Shown here: one piece after another, positions 34,501 through 42,245 of the stretch
Position numbering within the stretch: position 1 is the stretch's first letter
How the letters are laid out: every line of letters begins with the position of its first letter
Assembly: GCF_900101835.1 (NCBI RefSeq)
Contig: NZ_FNAF01000007.1
Coordinates: 1-64,000 of the forward strand
Source of the DNA: Peptococcus niger
GTDB lineage: Bacteria > Bacillota > Peptococcia > Peptococcales > Peptococcaceae
Direction of reading: 5' to 3'
DNA length: 64,000 nt
Made by a program: the position numbers and the translations under genes
Notes under the pieces: model-generated
Database searches by the model: none
Seen by the model: only the letters and a program-made list of their open reading frames with translations
What the model was told of the DNA's origin: nothing

Positions 34501-35493
34501 ATCCATAATCCGAGGGAGCTCATTATAGGATTCTGCCTGAGTTTTTTTAGAGGAACCGTTTCCTCCCGAGCTACTACTGGACGAACCGCCAATAATAACG
34601 TTATCTTTACTCCCCTCCTGAGTTTTCGCCTTCTTCCCATCTTGAATGACGTCTATATCTTTCGGAGCAATAATCGGTTTGTTGACTTTCACATTTTCAA
34701 GGGTTACCACCTTGCCCTTTTCTCCAGGCGCAGCAGTAATGGTAAGCTGCCCAGCTATAGTGGTGTCTTTAATGGTTACGCCGAGACTTTGCACCTCAAC
34801 ATTATTAACCTCTCCAAGCTTGTAACTTCCCGGAACACTAAGGACTGGGTTTTTATTTAAACTCCGATCCAACCAAAGAATATTTTCCGCACGTTTACTC
34901 GGGCTGCTGAGACTGGCTTGCAAATCCTTGGTGCTGAAAATCCCTCTCGCAATAGCTTCTTTGAACGCATCTTTAGCCCAAGGGGCGACAGTCAGGTTTG
35001 CAGGTAATTCGATATCTTTGCTGGTTTGTCTAGGCAGGTCAGAAAGGCGTAAAGCAACCGCAACCGCTTGTTCCGCAGTAACCTTTCCCTCAGGAGCGAA
35101 GGTATCTTGCCCCATCCCAACAAGATAACCGGCCTTAACAGCACGAGCAACTTCTGTAGCATACCAGGCATCTTTCGGGACATCTTTAAAACGGCTGATA
35201 TCCGTCGTTTCTTGAAAACCTTTTACCCGATTGATAAAAGCAGCCAATTCCGCCCGGGTGATGGGTTGGTCTGGATTGATTTGACCATGGTCATCTCCTA
35301 TCAATTTGCCATCGGCAATCCACCGTTCCAAAAGGGCTTCATACTTGTGTCCTTTTAGGTCCTTGTGGGCCATTTGAACAATAGGAGCCTCAGCAGCTTG
35401 CAGCTCTCCATTCAAAGTTGAAAAAGGCGTAGAGCTAACAATCAAGCTGGCAGCAAGCACTCCAGCACATAGTTTTTTGTTCTTCAAAACCAT
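31540..35493 (-). CDS. Giant SLH surface protein with two FMN_bind-type domains
   Basis: 1317 residues. Signal peptide 1-34; three SLH motifs about 45-220 (PITRAELAAFINR, FKDVPKDAWYATEVARAV); Ser/Gly linker near 305-320. A region homologous to the 1520-residue neighbour follows: LPRIMDWLLNRPIT, Rib-like strands, then DGVYEGFALGY to ASGATWT (~566) with the same long insertion. After helical FIVAR-like segments (880-1080) a second FMN_bind-like domain closes the chain with IDAVSGATISS (~1293). Both motifs fit ApbE flavinylation. It has its own strong promoter (35608-35636), so it can be expressed apart from the FMN operon downstream. Surface location by SLH is family knowledge; electron transfer is inference. 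Confidence 0.85.
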   Translation of the reverse strand: MVLKNKKLCAGVLAASLIVSSTPFSTLNGELQAAEAPIVQMAHKDLKGHKYEALLERWIADGKLIGDDHGQINPDQPITRAELAAFINRVKGFQETTDISRFKDVPKDAWYATEVARAVKAGYLVGMGQDTFAPEGKVTAEQAVAVALRLSDLPRQTSKDIELPANLTVAPWAKDAFKEAIARGIFSTKDLQASLSSPSKRAENILWLDRSLNKNPVLSVPGSYKLGEVNNVEVQSLGVTIKDTTIAGQLTITAAPGEKGKVVTLENVKVNKPIIAPKDIDVIQDGKKAKTQEGSKDNVIIGGSSSSSSGGNGSSKKTQAESYNELPRIMDWLLNRPITNTELEKTFKAFPKGAKIIAPKTHQFTKSGTQKVTVTIEFPDKSTKQQDVTLNVKEKLDDYSGLTVKPIEAIKALDNDRGYVDGVYEGFALGYQKNLYVKVTVQNGKIVAVDKAGDGQIDDGGDYERRGFENVIKTIIDKQDPQSVAAQLNTKIDVTQAMYAFAAEKGHSDEAYKEAMKRFFSTEENAPRGIENIYRSQITAYDAIGKKVLHQLKAAKYDRVDVASGATWTGHGTANAIIDALNKANPKNNILGLEIKGDRVKFDRYAGKDKATGYDAGDPFNFSDYTIVFKKRGGQTETIKGADFAKNNIRVEQKENGKEIPDGMPLTEENIGHPLVEGLELNIVHKDSGVKKELLVLVNVAQKLKQKEFQYRIAGTDEWKNLYTPKPGFDRFKFTMPVPESTFKKIANQKIEVRVILEDKKGQQYILQGKPDQAFQVPSTPEETVSVNYGKDALQGGQKEKFDFYDVYTYMFKEISDNPGESGQLSEAQTALKNEIEKVKGWFASAKFMQVEFDKDKGGPLQEALTKAENGLKSGELSNNELKAEKEALIQAEKDFEAKMRAGIEDTLDVLTDGASQVDNEFIKEELDSLTEELSNLKQSESFSPANIQLAFYKSEKLFHRLDILEELPEAQELHKTRPGNKRLKDAIEAAKKGIEDSRMNNANLKAIYKELVDAMAEAKTQKPGKLANGEYSSINSVVILNDQDTLVQLPAEIQDRTVTKAVLKKGEEVIAEDKYVLDFAKRTLALKHLTASDAGKYTLLLQSDEYEDLELPFELRTGKTIQYTFKGLAHVKRIDKNDKTDERLKPARERGEKLDKTWTGATSYYLVATVTFNDKHEVEKFELNPAIAKEGVDPQNSAGSATLEQVDELTYTMEDGGEFSSGPIKDYGPIFIKNQDYWNNMIYGNPEEDPRTESFLEVIKRKGIKSKADFEGLQTLYDNANRNDKNIDAVSGATISSNAAKEAILDAFSQFEAQFK

Positions 35494-35607
35494 CTTCCTT
35501 TCTAAGTCTATAGTTGGTGAGCAATCCAGTATAAAGAGTAGAAAAAAATTGTATCGTCTGGTAATAAAAACTCGTATATTTTATTAGCTATTGCTCACTT
35601 TTGATAA

Positions 35608-35636
35608 AGTATAATCTTTTCTTCGCATATCGTCAA
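35608..35636 (-). promoter_or_regulatory. Strong promoter of the SLH/FMN gene
   Basis: TTGACG (35631-35636) and TATACT (35608-35613), spacer 17. A 105-base A/T-rich leader follows and contains one arm pair of a 9-bp inverted repeat (35517-35525 and 35590-35598). Confidence 0.75.
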
Positions 35637-35725
35637 GTCTTTAATTAAGAACGTTAATGCAGCTTCATAAATGCATCTAATATAATCAAGTAGAAATTTT
35701 TTTGTTATTAATTTAGCCCACAAAA

Positions 35726-35758
35726 ATAGTGCGAAGAGATCATTTCTCTTCGCACTAT
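35726..35758. terminator. Terminator of thrC
   Basis: Perfect 14-bp stem (ATAGTGCGAAGAGA and complement), 5-base loop, flanked by A and T runs on both sides. It ends the yerC-thrC transcript. Confidence 0.85.
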
Positions 35759-35793
35759 AAAAAATCTTTCAATTTAACAAGCCTATATTTTCC

Positions 35794-37290
35794 CTACTTT
35801 TCTTCCGAGGCTGCCTCTGTTAAAAGGCTTACCACTGTTTCTCGGATTTCTCCTATGCCAATTACCGGATGGGGGCGTTCGCCACTTTGTGCCAATTTGC
35901 CCAGTGCGCGGTGGATGGGGGTGTTGGTTTTTTCGGCCAGGTCTTCCATCAAGCTGAGGACATCTATATGACTGGTATCTTGTTCCGGGTAGAGGGCCTC
36001 ACTGACTGCCTGTACGAATTTAAATGGGTTGGCGGTGGCGTCAACGACGACCAGGCGGTTGGATAAACCGGCGGCGGAAACACCAACGGCGGTGTGTGGG
36101 TCAAGCAGGTAGCGGCTGTCGGCAAAGACCTTGGCAATAACGTCCTTGGCAGCGTTTTCGTCAGCATCGGCAGCAGCAATGTCTTCTGCCATGGCGGCTT
36201 TCAGGTCTTCATCAACGGTAAATTGACCGCTTTCTTTTAATTCATCCATCCATTTGGCAATTTGAGTACCCTTGCGGCCTGATTTTAAATACAGGTAACG
36301 CTCCAAATTACTGGAAATCAAAATATCCATGGACGGACTGATGGTCCGGTAAAAGGGCCGGTTGGCATCGTAACGGCCGGTACGGAAAAAGTCGGTCAAG
36401 ACATTGTTCTCATTGGAGGCACAAATCAGGCGACCAATGGGCAGGCCCATTTCCTTGGCGATGTAGGCAGCTAAAATATTGCCAAAATTACCTGTCGGGA
36501 CGGAAAAATCAACATAATCGCCAAGCTTGATTTGACCGCGGCGCACCAAGTTTAGGTAGGCGGCCACATAGTAAACCACTTGCGGCGATAGCCGCCCCCA
36601 GTTAATGGAATTGGCGGATGAAAATTGATAGCCGATTTGGTCCAGTTGTCCAATCATATCCTGGTCGGCAAACAGCTCTTTCACGGCCGTCTGACAATCG
36701 TCAAAATTACCTTTTACGGCCACCACATGGGTGTTGTTGCCGTCAGTGGTCACCATTTGCAGCTCCTGCATGGGGCTCACCCCTTCATGGGGGTAAAAGA
36801 CCACCACTTCTGTTCCCGGTACGTTTTTAAAGCCTTCCAGAGCGGCTTTACCCGTATCACCGGAGGTGGCCACCAAAATAACGACCTTCTTTTGGCAATG
36901 GTTCTTGCGCAAAGAGGTGACCAAAAGGTGGGGCATAATTTGCAGGGCTAAGTCTTTAAATGCCGCTGTAGGGCCGTGCCAAAGTTCTAAAATATAGCGA
37001 TCTTCCGTCAACTTCACCAAGGGGGTAATGGACGGTTGCTCAAAATTTTCTTCGTTATATGCCGCTGTTACGCAAGAGGCAACTTCTTCCTCGGTAAAAT
37101 CATCCAACAGCATACCTAAAATCCATTTGGCCAATTCCTGATAAGAATCTTCCACATGGACGCGAAAGGCCTCTAAGTCCAGCTTCGGAAATTGATCCGG
37201 AAGATAGAGGCCGCCTTCCGGCACCATGCCACGCATAATGGCTTCCGATGCATGAACTGCTTTACTATTATCTCTGGTGCTGACAAACAT
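35794..37290 (-). CDS. thrC: Threonine synthase
   Basis: 498 residues, the long PLP-dependent form. Converts O-phosphohomoserine to threonine, completing the route begun by the operon at 3842-7780, 30 kb away. Motifs: LWHGPTAAFKDLALQ with the PLP Lys (~120), ATSGDTGKAAL (~150), the FSSANSINWGRL loop and SVPTGNFGN. Three bases separate it from the yerC stop; GGAAGG lies before the ATG. Confidence 0.95.
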   Translation of the reverse strand: MFVSTRDNSKAVHASEAIMRGMVPEGGLYLPDQFPKLDLEAFRVHVEDSYQELAKWILGMLLDDFTEEEVASCVTAAYNEENFEQPSITPLVKLTEDRYILELWHGPTAAFKDLALQIMPHLLVTSLRKNHCQKKVVILVATSGDTGKAALEGFKNVPGTEVVVFYPHEGVSPMQELQMVTTDGNNTHVVAVKGNFDDCQTAVKELFADQDMIGQLDQIGYQFSSANSINWGRLSPQVVYYVAAYLNLVRRGQIKLGDYVDFSVPTGNFGNILAAYIAKEMGLPIGRLICASNENNVLTDFFRTGRYDANRPFYRTISPSMDILISSNLERYLYLKSGRKGTQIAKWMDELKESGQFTVDEDLKAAMAEDIAAADADENAAKDVIAKVFADSRYLLDPHTAVGVSAAGLSNRLVVVDATANPFKFVQAVSEALYPEQDTSHIDVLSLMEDLAEKTNTPIHRALGKLAQSGERPHPVIGIGEIRETVVSLLTEAASEEK

Positions 37291-37293
37291 AGT

Positions 37294-37614
37294 TTAACCT
37301 TCCTCTTCTTCTGTCTTCGAGGCCTTGACGTCCATCCGCGCCAAGGCAATACGATACCCGTTGGCACCGTAATTCAAGCATTTTTTCACCCGGCTGATGG
37401 TTGCTGTACTGGCACCGGTGGTTTCCGCTATATGCGTATAGGTTTCATCTTCTGACAACATCACAGCCACATCCAACCGTTGAGCGATGGCATGGAGTTC
37501 TGAAATGGTGCAAATATCTTCAAAAAAACGATAGTATTCTTCTCTGGTTTCCAAAACCGAAATGGCTTCAAAAAGTCGATCCAGAGAAGGGCTTGCTAAT
37601 TTAGATTCGTACAT
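37294..37614 (-). CDS. YerC/YecD family TrpR-like regulator
   Basis: 106 residues. Matches the YerC/YecD family related to TrpR: TREEYYRFFEDICTISEL, AQRLDVAVML and the recognition-helix region TGASTATISRVKKCLNYG (about 65-85), a helix-turn-helix. TrpR binds tryptophan, but the ligand of this family is not established. Immediately upstream of thrC and cotranscribed, so it may act on threonine synthesis or on itself. Confidence 0.88.
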   Translation of the reverse strand: MYESKLASPSLDRLFEAISVLETREEYYRFFEDICTISELHAIAQRLDVAVMLSEDETYTHIAETTGASTATISRVKKCLNYGANGYRIALARMDVKASKTEEEEG

Positions 37615-37654
37615 CGCGCGCTCCTTTATGGGTTTAACGCATTAAATTATGGCT

Positions 37655-37683
37655 ATCATACCGCAAGCACGCCCATCTGTCAA
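37655..37683 (-). promoter_or_regulatory. Promoter of yerC-thrC
   Basis: Perfect TTGACA (37678-37683) and TATGAT (37655-37660), spacer 17, 41 bases upstream of the yerC start and right after the chromate-transporter stop. Confidence 0.8.
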
Positions 37684-37685
37684 TC

Positions 37686-38237
37686 CTAAAGAAAGCTCAA
37701 CCCGATGCCCAGGACCGCTGAGCAGGCAATAATCTTGATCGGGCTGATGTGAAAGCGCAATGACGCAATAACGGACGCCACCGCTATGACGACCGCCAAA
37801 GCATTGCTAAAAGCCGGCAGGCCCGGAACGGTTTCAAAAAAAGCGCTTTGCCCAACGGTCCAGGCAGCAAAAAAAATCATGCCCACCACGACCGGTCGAA
37901 TCCCGTCCATAATCCGGTTCATAAATTCTGCGCCCCGCTTGGTGTAGAGGAGGCGAACCACTGTCATCACCAAAATAAAGGCCGGCAGGCACAGAGAGAA
38001 AGTCGCCACCAGGGCGCCGGGAATGCCGGCCATCTTAAAGCCGACAAAGGTAGCGGTATTGATGGATATCGGTCCGGGCGTGCTTTCGGAAACAGCGATA
38101 ATATCCGCAAATTCAGAAACAGTAATCCAGCCCCGCTCCACCACTGAGTCCTGAATAAAAGGAACGATGGCATATCCGCCGCCAAAGCAGAAGACCCCAA
38201 TCATAAAGAAAATGCTGAACAATTGGCAGTAAATCAT
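37686..38237 (-). CDS. Chromate transporter, half-size subunit
   Basis: 183 residues, CHR family half-protein. FCFGGGYAIVPFIQ near residue 16 and SESTPGPISINTATFVG near 50 are the family signatures; about six hydrophobic segments. Its ATG overlaps the stop of the partner half (ATGA). Paired short CHR proteins usually work together; the true substrate in anaerobes is not established. Confidence 0.9.
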   Translation of the reverse strand: MIYCQLFSIFFMIGVFCFGGGYAIVPFIQDSVVERGWITVSEFADIIAVSESTPGPISINTATFVGFKMAGIPGALVATFSLCLPAFILVMTVVRLLYTKRGAEFMNRIMDGIRPVVVGMIFFAAWTVGQSAFFETVPGLPAFSNALAVVIAVASVIASLRFHISPIKIIACSAVLGIGLSFL

Positions 38238-38788
38238 AAGCGCTCCTTTCCAAGCCCAGAGTATACATAACCGGCTAAGGCACCGGCAATAATAAGGAAA
38301 ATCGGATTAAAGAGGGACAGATAGGTCAAGACTGCCGCCGCAATAATCAGCGCCCAGCCAAATACGGTTTTCAGGCTCTGCTTGCCCATTTTAACAGCAG
38401 CCCCGAAAACCAAGCCGGAAACAGCTGCCCGTATCATAAAGAACATACCTGCCACATGGGGATTATCCCTATAGGCTATAATGAGATTTGCCAAAATCAT
38501 AATGATGAAAAGAGACGGCAGGGTGGCGCCCAAGACGCAGACAACCGCTCCCACAAGCCCCTGCAACCGGTAGCCAACCTGGGTGGCGCAGGTCACCACC
38601 ATCACGCCCGGCAAGGATTGAGAGATGAGAATAATGCGATCCATTTCATCTTCGTCGATCCAGCCCTCCGTTTCACAAATATCTTTGTAAATGATGGGCA
38701 GCATGGCGTAACCGCCACCAAAGGTAAAGGCGCCGATCCGTAAAAATACGAGAAACAACCTGCCCAAAAGTCGCCCCTTTAACCGCAT
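38234..38788 (-). CDS. Chromate transporter, half-size subunit
   Basis: 184 residues from the ATG preceded by AGGGGG; the longer open frame begins inside the 6S RNA terminator and is rejected. IGAFTFGGGYAMLPII and SQSLPGVMVVTCATQVG match the CHR family at the same positions as the partner, so the two are ancient duplicates with opposite topology expected. No clear promoter is visible between it and the 6S terminator. Confidence 0.9.
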   Translation of the reverse strand: MRLKGRLLGRLFLVFLRIGAFTFGGGYAMLPIIYKDICETEGWIDEDEMDRIILISQSLPGVMVVTCATQVGYRLQGLVGAVVCVLGATLPSLFIIMILANLIIAYRDNPHVAGMFFMIRAAVSGLVFGAAVKMGKQSLKTVFGWALIIAAAVLTYLSLFNPIFLIIAGALAGYVYSGLGKERL

Positions 38789-38804
38789 AATTTTCCCCCT
38801 TAAC

Positions 38805-38836
38805 AATAAAAACGATTGGAGGCTATCCAATCGTTT
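38805..38836 (-). terminator. Terminator of 6S RNA
   Basis: An 11-bp stem (AAACGATTGGA and complement) with a 5-base loop, followed by TTTTTATTG on the minus strand, just downstream of the 6S RNA. Confidence 0.8.
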
Positions 38837-38845
38837 AAATACAAG

Positions 38846-39026
38846 TTTTTCCCACATCGCCGTATGCACGCAGTGTTTTGAACCTGCCCAAGCAGGTGGG
38901 TGCCTTCCGGGCAGCTGCCATGTAGCACTGAAGCTGCATATTCACTGTCCGAGTTAGGGCTCCCTTATAAAAATGTGTTGGAACAAAACTGACCACGTAC
39001 ATACCAACGTAGCAGGAAATTTATTT
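38846..39026 (-). ncRNA. ssrS: 6S RNA
   Basis: About 180 nt with its own promoter and terminator and no coding potential. The 3' part reads GGCACCCACCTG, a short loop, CAGGTTCAAAACACTG, then TACGGCGATG. This parallels the 3' hairpin and closing stem of 6S RNA (E. coli has ACCTTGAACCAAGGGTTCAA then a CGGCGGCAT segment). The ends pair: the 5' GTATG.ACG.GGTCAGTTTTG side matches the CAAAACACTG.CGTGCATAC side. 6S RNA mimics an open promoter and holds the housekeeping RNA polymerase in stationary phase. Exact ends are estimates. Confidence 0.75.
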
Positions 39027-39032
39027 GATTTT

Positions 39033-39061
39033 ATTCTATCACAGACCCTGGGGTCTTTCAA
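39033..39061 (-). promoter_or_regulatory. 6S RNA promoter overlapping the aspS stop
   Basis: TTGAAA (39056-39061) and TAGAAT (39033-39038), spacer 17. The -35 covers the aspS stop codon, and the spacer contains a small AGACCC/GGGTCT palindrome. Predicted start near 39026. Confidence 0.65.
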
Positions 39062-40854
39062 GCCTGGTCGCCGCTAGGGGCCTCTTTCACATCAAGCTTC
39101 AGGTGCAAGTCACGCAATTGCTGACGTGCCACCGGTGATGGCGCATCGACCATAAGGTCAACAGCGCTTTGCGTTTTTGGGAAGGGAATGACGTCACGAA
39201 TGGTTTTTCTACCACACAGCAACATGAGCATCCGGTCCAGGCCGATGGCCAATCCGCCATGAGGCGGTGCCCCATATTCAAAGGCTTCCAAGAGGGTATT
39301 GAACTGGTCTTCATACACTTCCGGTGCCAGGCCCAGCAAGTCAAATACACGCTCCTGCAGCGCCCGGTCGTGGATACGAATGCTGCCGCCGCCCAGCTCA
39401 ATCCCGTTTAGAACCACGTCATAGGCCCGTGAACGGATGCGTCCCGGTGCATCTGCAAAGGTATCCAGGTCTTCAGCAATCGGCGCGGTAAAGGGATGGT
39501 GGACAGCGGTATAACGGCCTTCTTCATCATCGTATTCCAAAAGAGGAAATTCTCGAACCCACAAGAAGTTAAAAGCGTTTTCATCAATCAGGCCGCGCAT
39601 TTCTCCCAGTTTCAGCCGCAAATGACCCAAGCTGTCGGAAACAACCTTAAAGGAATCGGCGCCGAAGAAGATAATATCGCCAACTTCCGCATCCATCCGT
39701 GTCAAGATGGACTGAACCAGGGCATCGTCTAAGAATTTGGTAATGGGCGATTTTAATTTGCCGTCTTCAACGACAATATAAGCCAAGCCCTTGGCCCCGT
39801 AAATCGATACGAATTTGGCTAAATCATCTAAAGTCCGGCGGCTCAGGTCGGCACAGCCCTTGGCATTGATGGCTTTAACCACCCCACCGGAGGCTACAGC
39901 ACCGCTAAAGACTTTAAAGCCGCAATCCTTGGCGAGATCGGACAAGTCAACCAACTCATAGCCAAACCGGGTATCCGGTTTATCGCTGCCGAAGCGATCC
40001 ATGGCTTCCTGCCAGGTCATTTGTGGAAAGGGCGTGGGAATTTCTTGATTCAATGTGGCTTTAAAAACATCTTTAATGATGGTTTCTGTGGTGGCGATAA
40101 CCTCTTCTTCATCCACGAAAGACATTTCCAAGTCCAGCTGGGTAAATTCCGGCTGGCGATCGGCGCGTAAGTCTTCATCGCGGAAGCAACGGGCCACCTG
40201 GTAGTATTTTTCCACACCGGCCACCATCAGGAGCTGCTTGTACTGCTGGGGCGATTGGGGCAGGGCGTAAAATTTACCCGCATTGACGCGACTGGGCACC
40301 AAGAAATCACGGGCGCCTTCCGGCGTGCTCTTCATTAAAATAGGCGTATCCACTTCCCAGAAGCCTTGGGCGTCTAAGCTTCTGCGCATGGCCGTCATGG
40401 TTTCATGACGCAGGCGCAGGTTATCCCGCATTTCCGGACGGCGCAGGTCCAAGTAGCGGTATTTTAAGCGTTTGTTTTCATCTACGTCCACGTCATCCGT
40501 CAAATAAAAAGGCGGTGTTTTAGACCGGTTATAGATGACAATGTCACTGGCCACTACGTCAATGGTACCGGTGGACAGGTTCTCATTTTCCATGCCTTCC
40601 GGTCGTTTCTTAACGGTCCCCCGGACGCCAAGCACAAATTCACTGCGGATGTGCTCTGCGGTAGCAAAGGTTTCAGCAGAGCAGATTTCGGGATTGGCGG
40701 TCACTTGAACGATCCCGCTGCGGTCACGAAAATCGATAAAAATAACCCCGCCATGGTCCCGACGTTTTTGTACCCAGCCGGTCAATATGACTTCTTCGCC
40801 GATGTGCCCCTCAGTAAGGGCGGCGCATTCATGCGTTTTTTTCAGTGGCAACAT
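39058..40854 (-). CDS. aspS: Aspartyl-tRNA synthetase
   Basis: 598 residues, class II synthetase. An OB-fold anticodon domain (1-105, GWVQKRRDHGGVIFIDFRDR) is followed by the catalytic core with motif 2 (FRDEDLRADRQPEFTQLD), a GAD insertion (290-420) and motif 3 (GLAIGLDRMLMLL). The start lies inside hisS with a 26-base overlap and an AGAGGA site, so the two are coupled. Whether it also charges tRNA-Asn cannot be decided here. Confidence 0.96.
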   Translation of the reverse strand: MLPLKKTHECAALTEGHIGEEVILTGWVQKRRDHGGVIFIDFRDRSGIVQVTANPEICSAETFATAEHIRSEFVLGVRGTVKKRPEGMENENLSTGTIDVVASDIVIYNRSKTPPFYLTDDVDVDENKRLKYRYLDLRRPEMRDNLRLRHETMTAMRRSLDAQGFWEVDTPILMKSTPEGARDFLVPSRVNAGKFYALPQSPQQYKQLLMVAGVEKYYQVARCFRDEDLRADRQPEFTQLDLEMSFVDEEEVIATTETIIKDVFKATLNQEIPTPFPQMTWQEAMDRFGSDKPDTRFGYELVDLSDLAKDCGFKVFSGAVASGGVVKAINAKGCADLSRRTLDDLAKFVSIYGAKGLAYIVVEDGKLKSPITKFLDDALVQSILTRMDAEVGDIIFFGADSFKVVSDSLGHLRLKLGEMRGLIDENAFNFLWVREFPLLEYDDEEGRYTAVHHPFTAPIAEDLDTFADAPGRIRSRAYDVVLNGIELGGGSIRIHDRALQERVFDLLGLAPEVYEDQFNTLLEAFEYGAPPHGGLAIGLDRMLMLLCGRKTIRDVIPFPKTQSAVDLMVDAPSPVARQQLRDLHLKLDVKEAPSGDQA

Positions 40855-42118
40855 GATTGATCCTCTCTTCCAAATATATCACAAGTTTATCCAAGGGCAC
40901 TTCCGTCTGATCGCCGTCGGCCATTTGCCGCACGGTGGCATAACCGCCCAGCCGTTCATTTTCGCCAATCAGCACACTGTACCGAGCCTTTAACCGATCG
41001 GCGGTTTTCATTTGTGCCTTCAGGCTTTTGCCCATACAGTCCATTTCAACGGCAATGTCTTTTGCCCGCAATGCCTTGGCCAATTGAAAGGCCAATTGCG
41101 AGGCCTCCTGATCCAAAGGTGCCAAGTAGACACCCGGTACCGCCTCTTGGCCAATGTCAATGCCCTGGCTTTCTAAAATCAGCAAGAGCCGTTCCATACC
41201 GGCCGCAAAACCAACACCCGGCGTATCCTTCCCGCCGCAATTGTAAACCAGTTTATTGTAACGGCCGCCACCGCAAATGGCATTTTGAGCACCGCTTTTT
41301 TGCGTCATAATGACTTCAAAAGCCGTTTGCGTATAATAATCCAAGCCCCGCACCAGGGTCGAGTCCAGTTCATAGGGAATGCCCACCCCGTCTAAATAGG
41401 CGCGGACAGAGGAAAAATGATCCCGACAGTGGTCGCAGGCGTAATCGAGCGTGGTCGGTGCTTCTGCTGCCAAGCGCGTGCAGCCCTCTTCTTTACAGTC
41501 CAAAATTCTCAGGGGATTCCGATGCAAGCGGTCCTTGCAAGTATCACACAGGTCATCCAAATGCGCTTCAAAATACGCCACCAAGGCTTTTTCATAGGCC
41601 GGTCGGCAAGCCGGACAACCCACCGTGTTCAAAGAGACCTTCAGGTCTTGCAGGCCCAGGCGACTGAACAAGTCCACCGCAAAGGTGATGACTTCAGCAT
41701 CCACCACTGGTGCATCGCTGCCCAAGACTTCGCAGCCGAACTGGTGAAATTGGCGGTAGCGCCCAGCCTGCGGCTGATCATAGCGAAACATCGGCCCGAT
41801 GTAAAATAATTTTTGCGGTGCCGGACCGGCAAATAAGCGATTTTCAATATAAGCACGCACCACGCCGGCAGTGCCTTCCGGCCGCAGGGTCACATGGCGC
41901 AAACCTTTATCCTCGAATGAGTACATTTCTTTTTCGACAATATCACTGGTTTCCCCGACGCTGCGCAGAAAAAGCTCCGTATGCTCAAAAATAGGGGTGC
42001 GAATTTCTTCATAATGATACAGGGAAAATAAGCGACGAATGTGCGCTTCCAATGCTTGCCAGCGCTCCACTTCGCCGGGCAGTATATCATTAATGCCGCG
42101 AGGCCTTGTGGTTAGCAA
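40829..42118 (-). CDS. hisS: Histidyl-tRNA synthetase
   Basis: 429 residues beginning with TTG, set by GGAGG 7 bases upstream and by the conserved RPRGINDILPGE start. Motif 2 region TLRPEGTAGVVRAYIE and the histidine-binding LVRGLDYYT (about 260) are clear. An inserted segment carries CPACRP, CDTCKD, CKEEGC and CDHC cysteines, a likely zinc-binding feature seen in several bacterial HisRS. Transcribed behind a leader containing a terminator hairpin. Confidence 0.95.
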   Translation of the reverse strand: MLTTRPRGINDILPGEVERWQALEAHIRRLFSLYHYEEIRTPIFEHTELFLRSVGETSDIVEKEMYSFEDKGLRHVTLRPEGTAGVVRAYIENRLFAGPAPQKLFYIGPMFRYDQPQAGRYRQFHQFGCEVLGSDAPVVDAEVITFAVDLFSRLGLQDLKVSLNTVGCPACRPAYEKALVAYFEAHLDDLCDTCKDRLHRNPLRILDCKEEGCTRLAAEAPTTLDYACDHCRDHFSSVRAYLDGVGIPYELDSTLVRGLDYYTQTAFEVIMTQKSGAQNAICGGGRYNKLVYNCGGKDTPGVGFAAGMERLLLILESQGIDIGQEAVPGVYLAPLDQEASQLAFQLAKALRAKDIAVEMDCMGKSLKAQMKTADRLKARYSVLIGENERLGGYATVRQMADGDQTEVPLDKLVIYLEERINHVATEKNA

Positions 42119-42144
42119 AATGATCCCTCCAAGTACAGATTACA

Positions 42145-42177
42145 ATAAAAAACGCCTCGTCTACGGACAGAGGCGTT
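42145..42177 (-). terminator. Terminator/attenuator in the hisS-aspS leader
   Basis: Stem AACGCCTC/GAGGCGTT topped by GTC.CGTA.GAC, followed by six T on the minus strand. It lies between the promoter at 42206-42234 and hisS. Being downstream of that promoter it should act on hisS transcription itself, as well as stopping read-through from gloB. Confidence 0.7.
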
Positions 42178-42205
42178 CATAAACTTTACCGCAAAACTAC
42201 ATTAA

Positions 42206-42234
42206 ATTGTAGTCATTAAAACTATTTTTGTCAA
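42206..42234 (-). promoter_or_regulatory. Promoter of hisS-aspS
   Basis: Perfect TTGACA (42229-42234) and TACAAT (42206-42211), spacer 17. The predicted leader is about 80 nt, too short for a T-box. Confidence 0.8.
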
Positions 42235-42245
42235 CGGGTCAAGGG

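Noticed and set aside
42119-42245. T-box riboswitch before hisS
   Set aside because: The leader is about 80 nt and lacks the conserved T-box bulge sequence; only a promoter and a terminator are visible.
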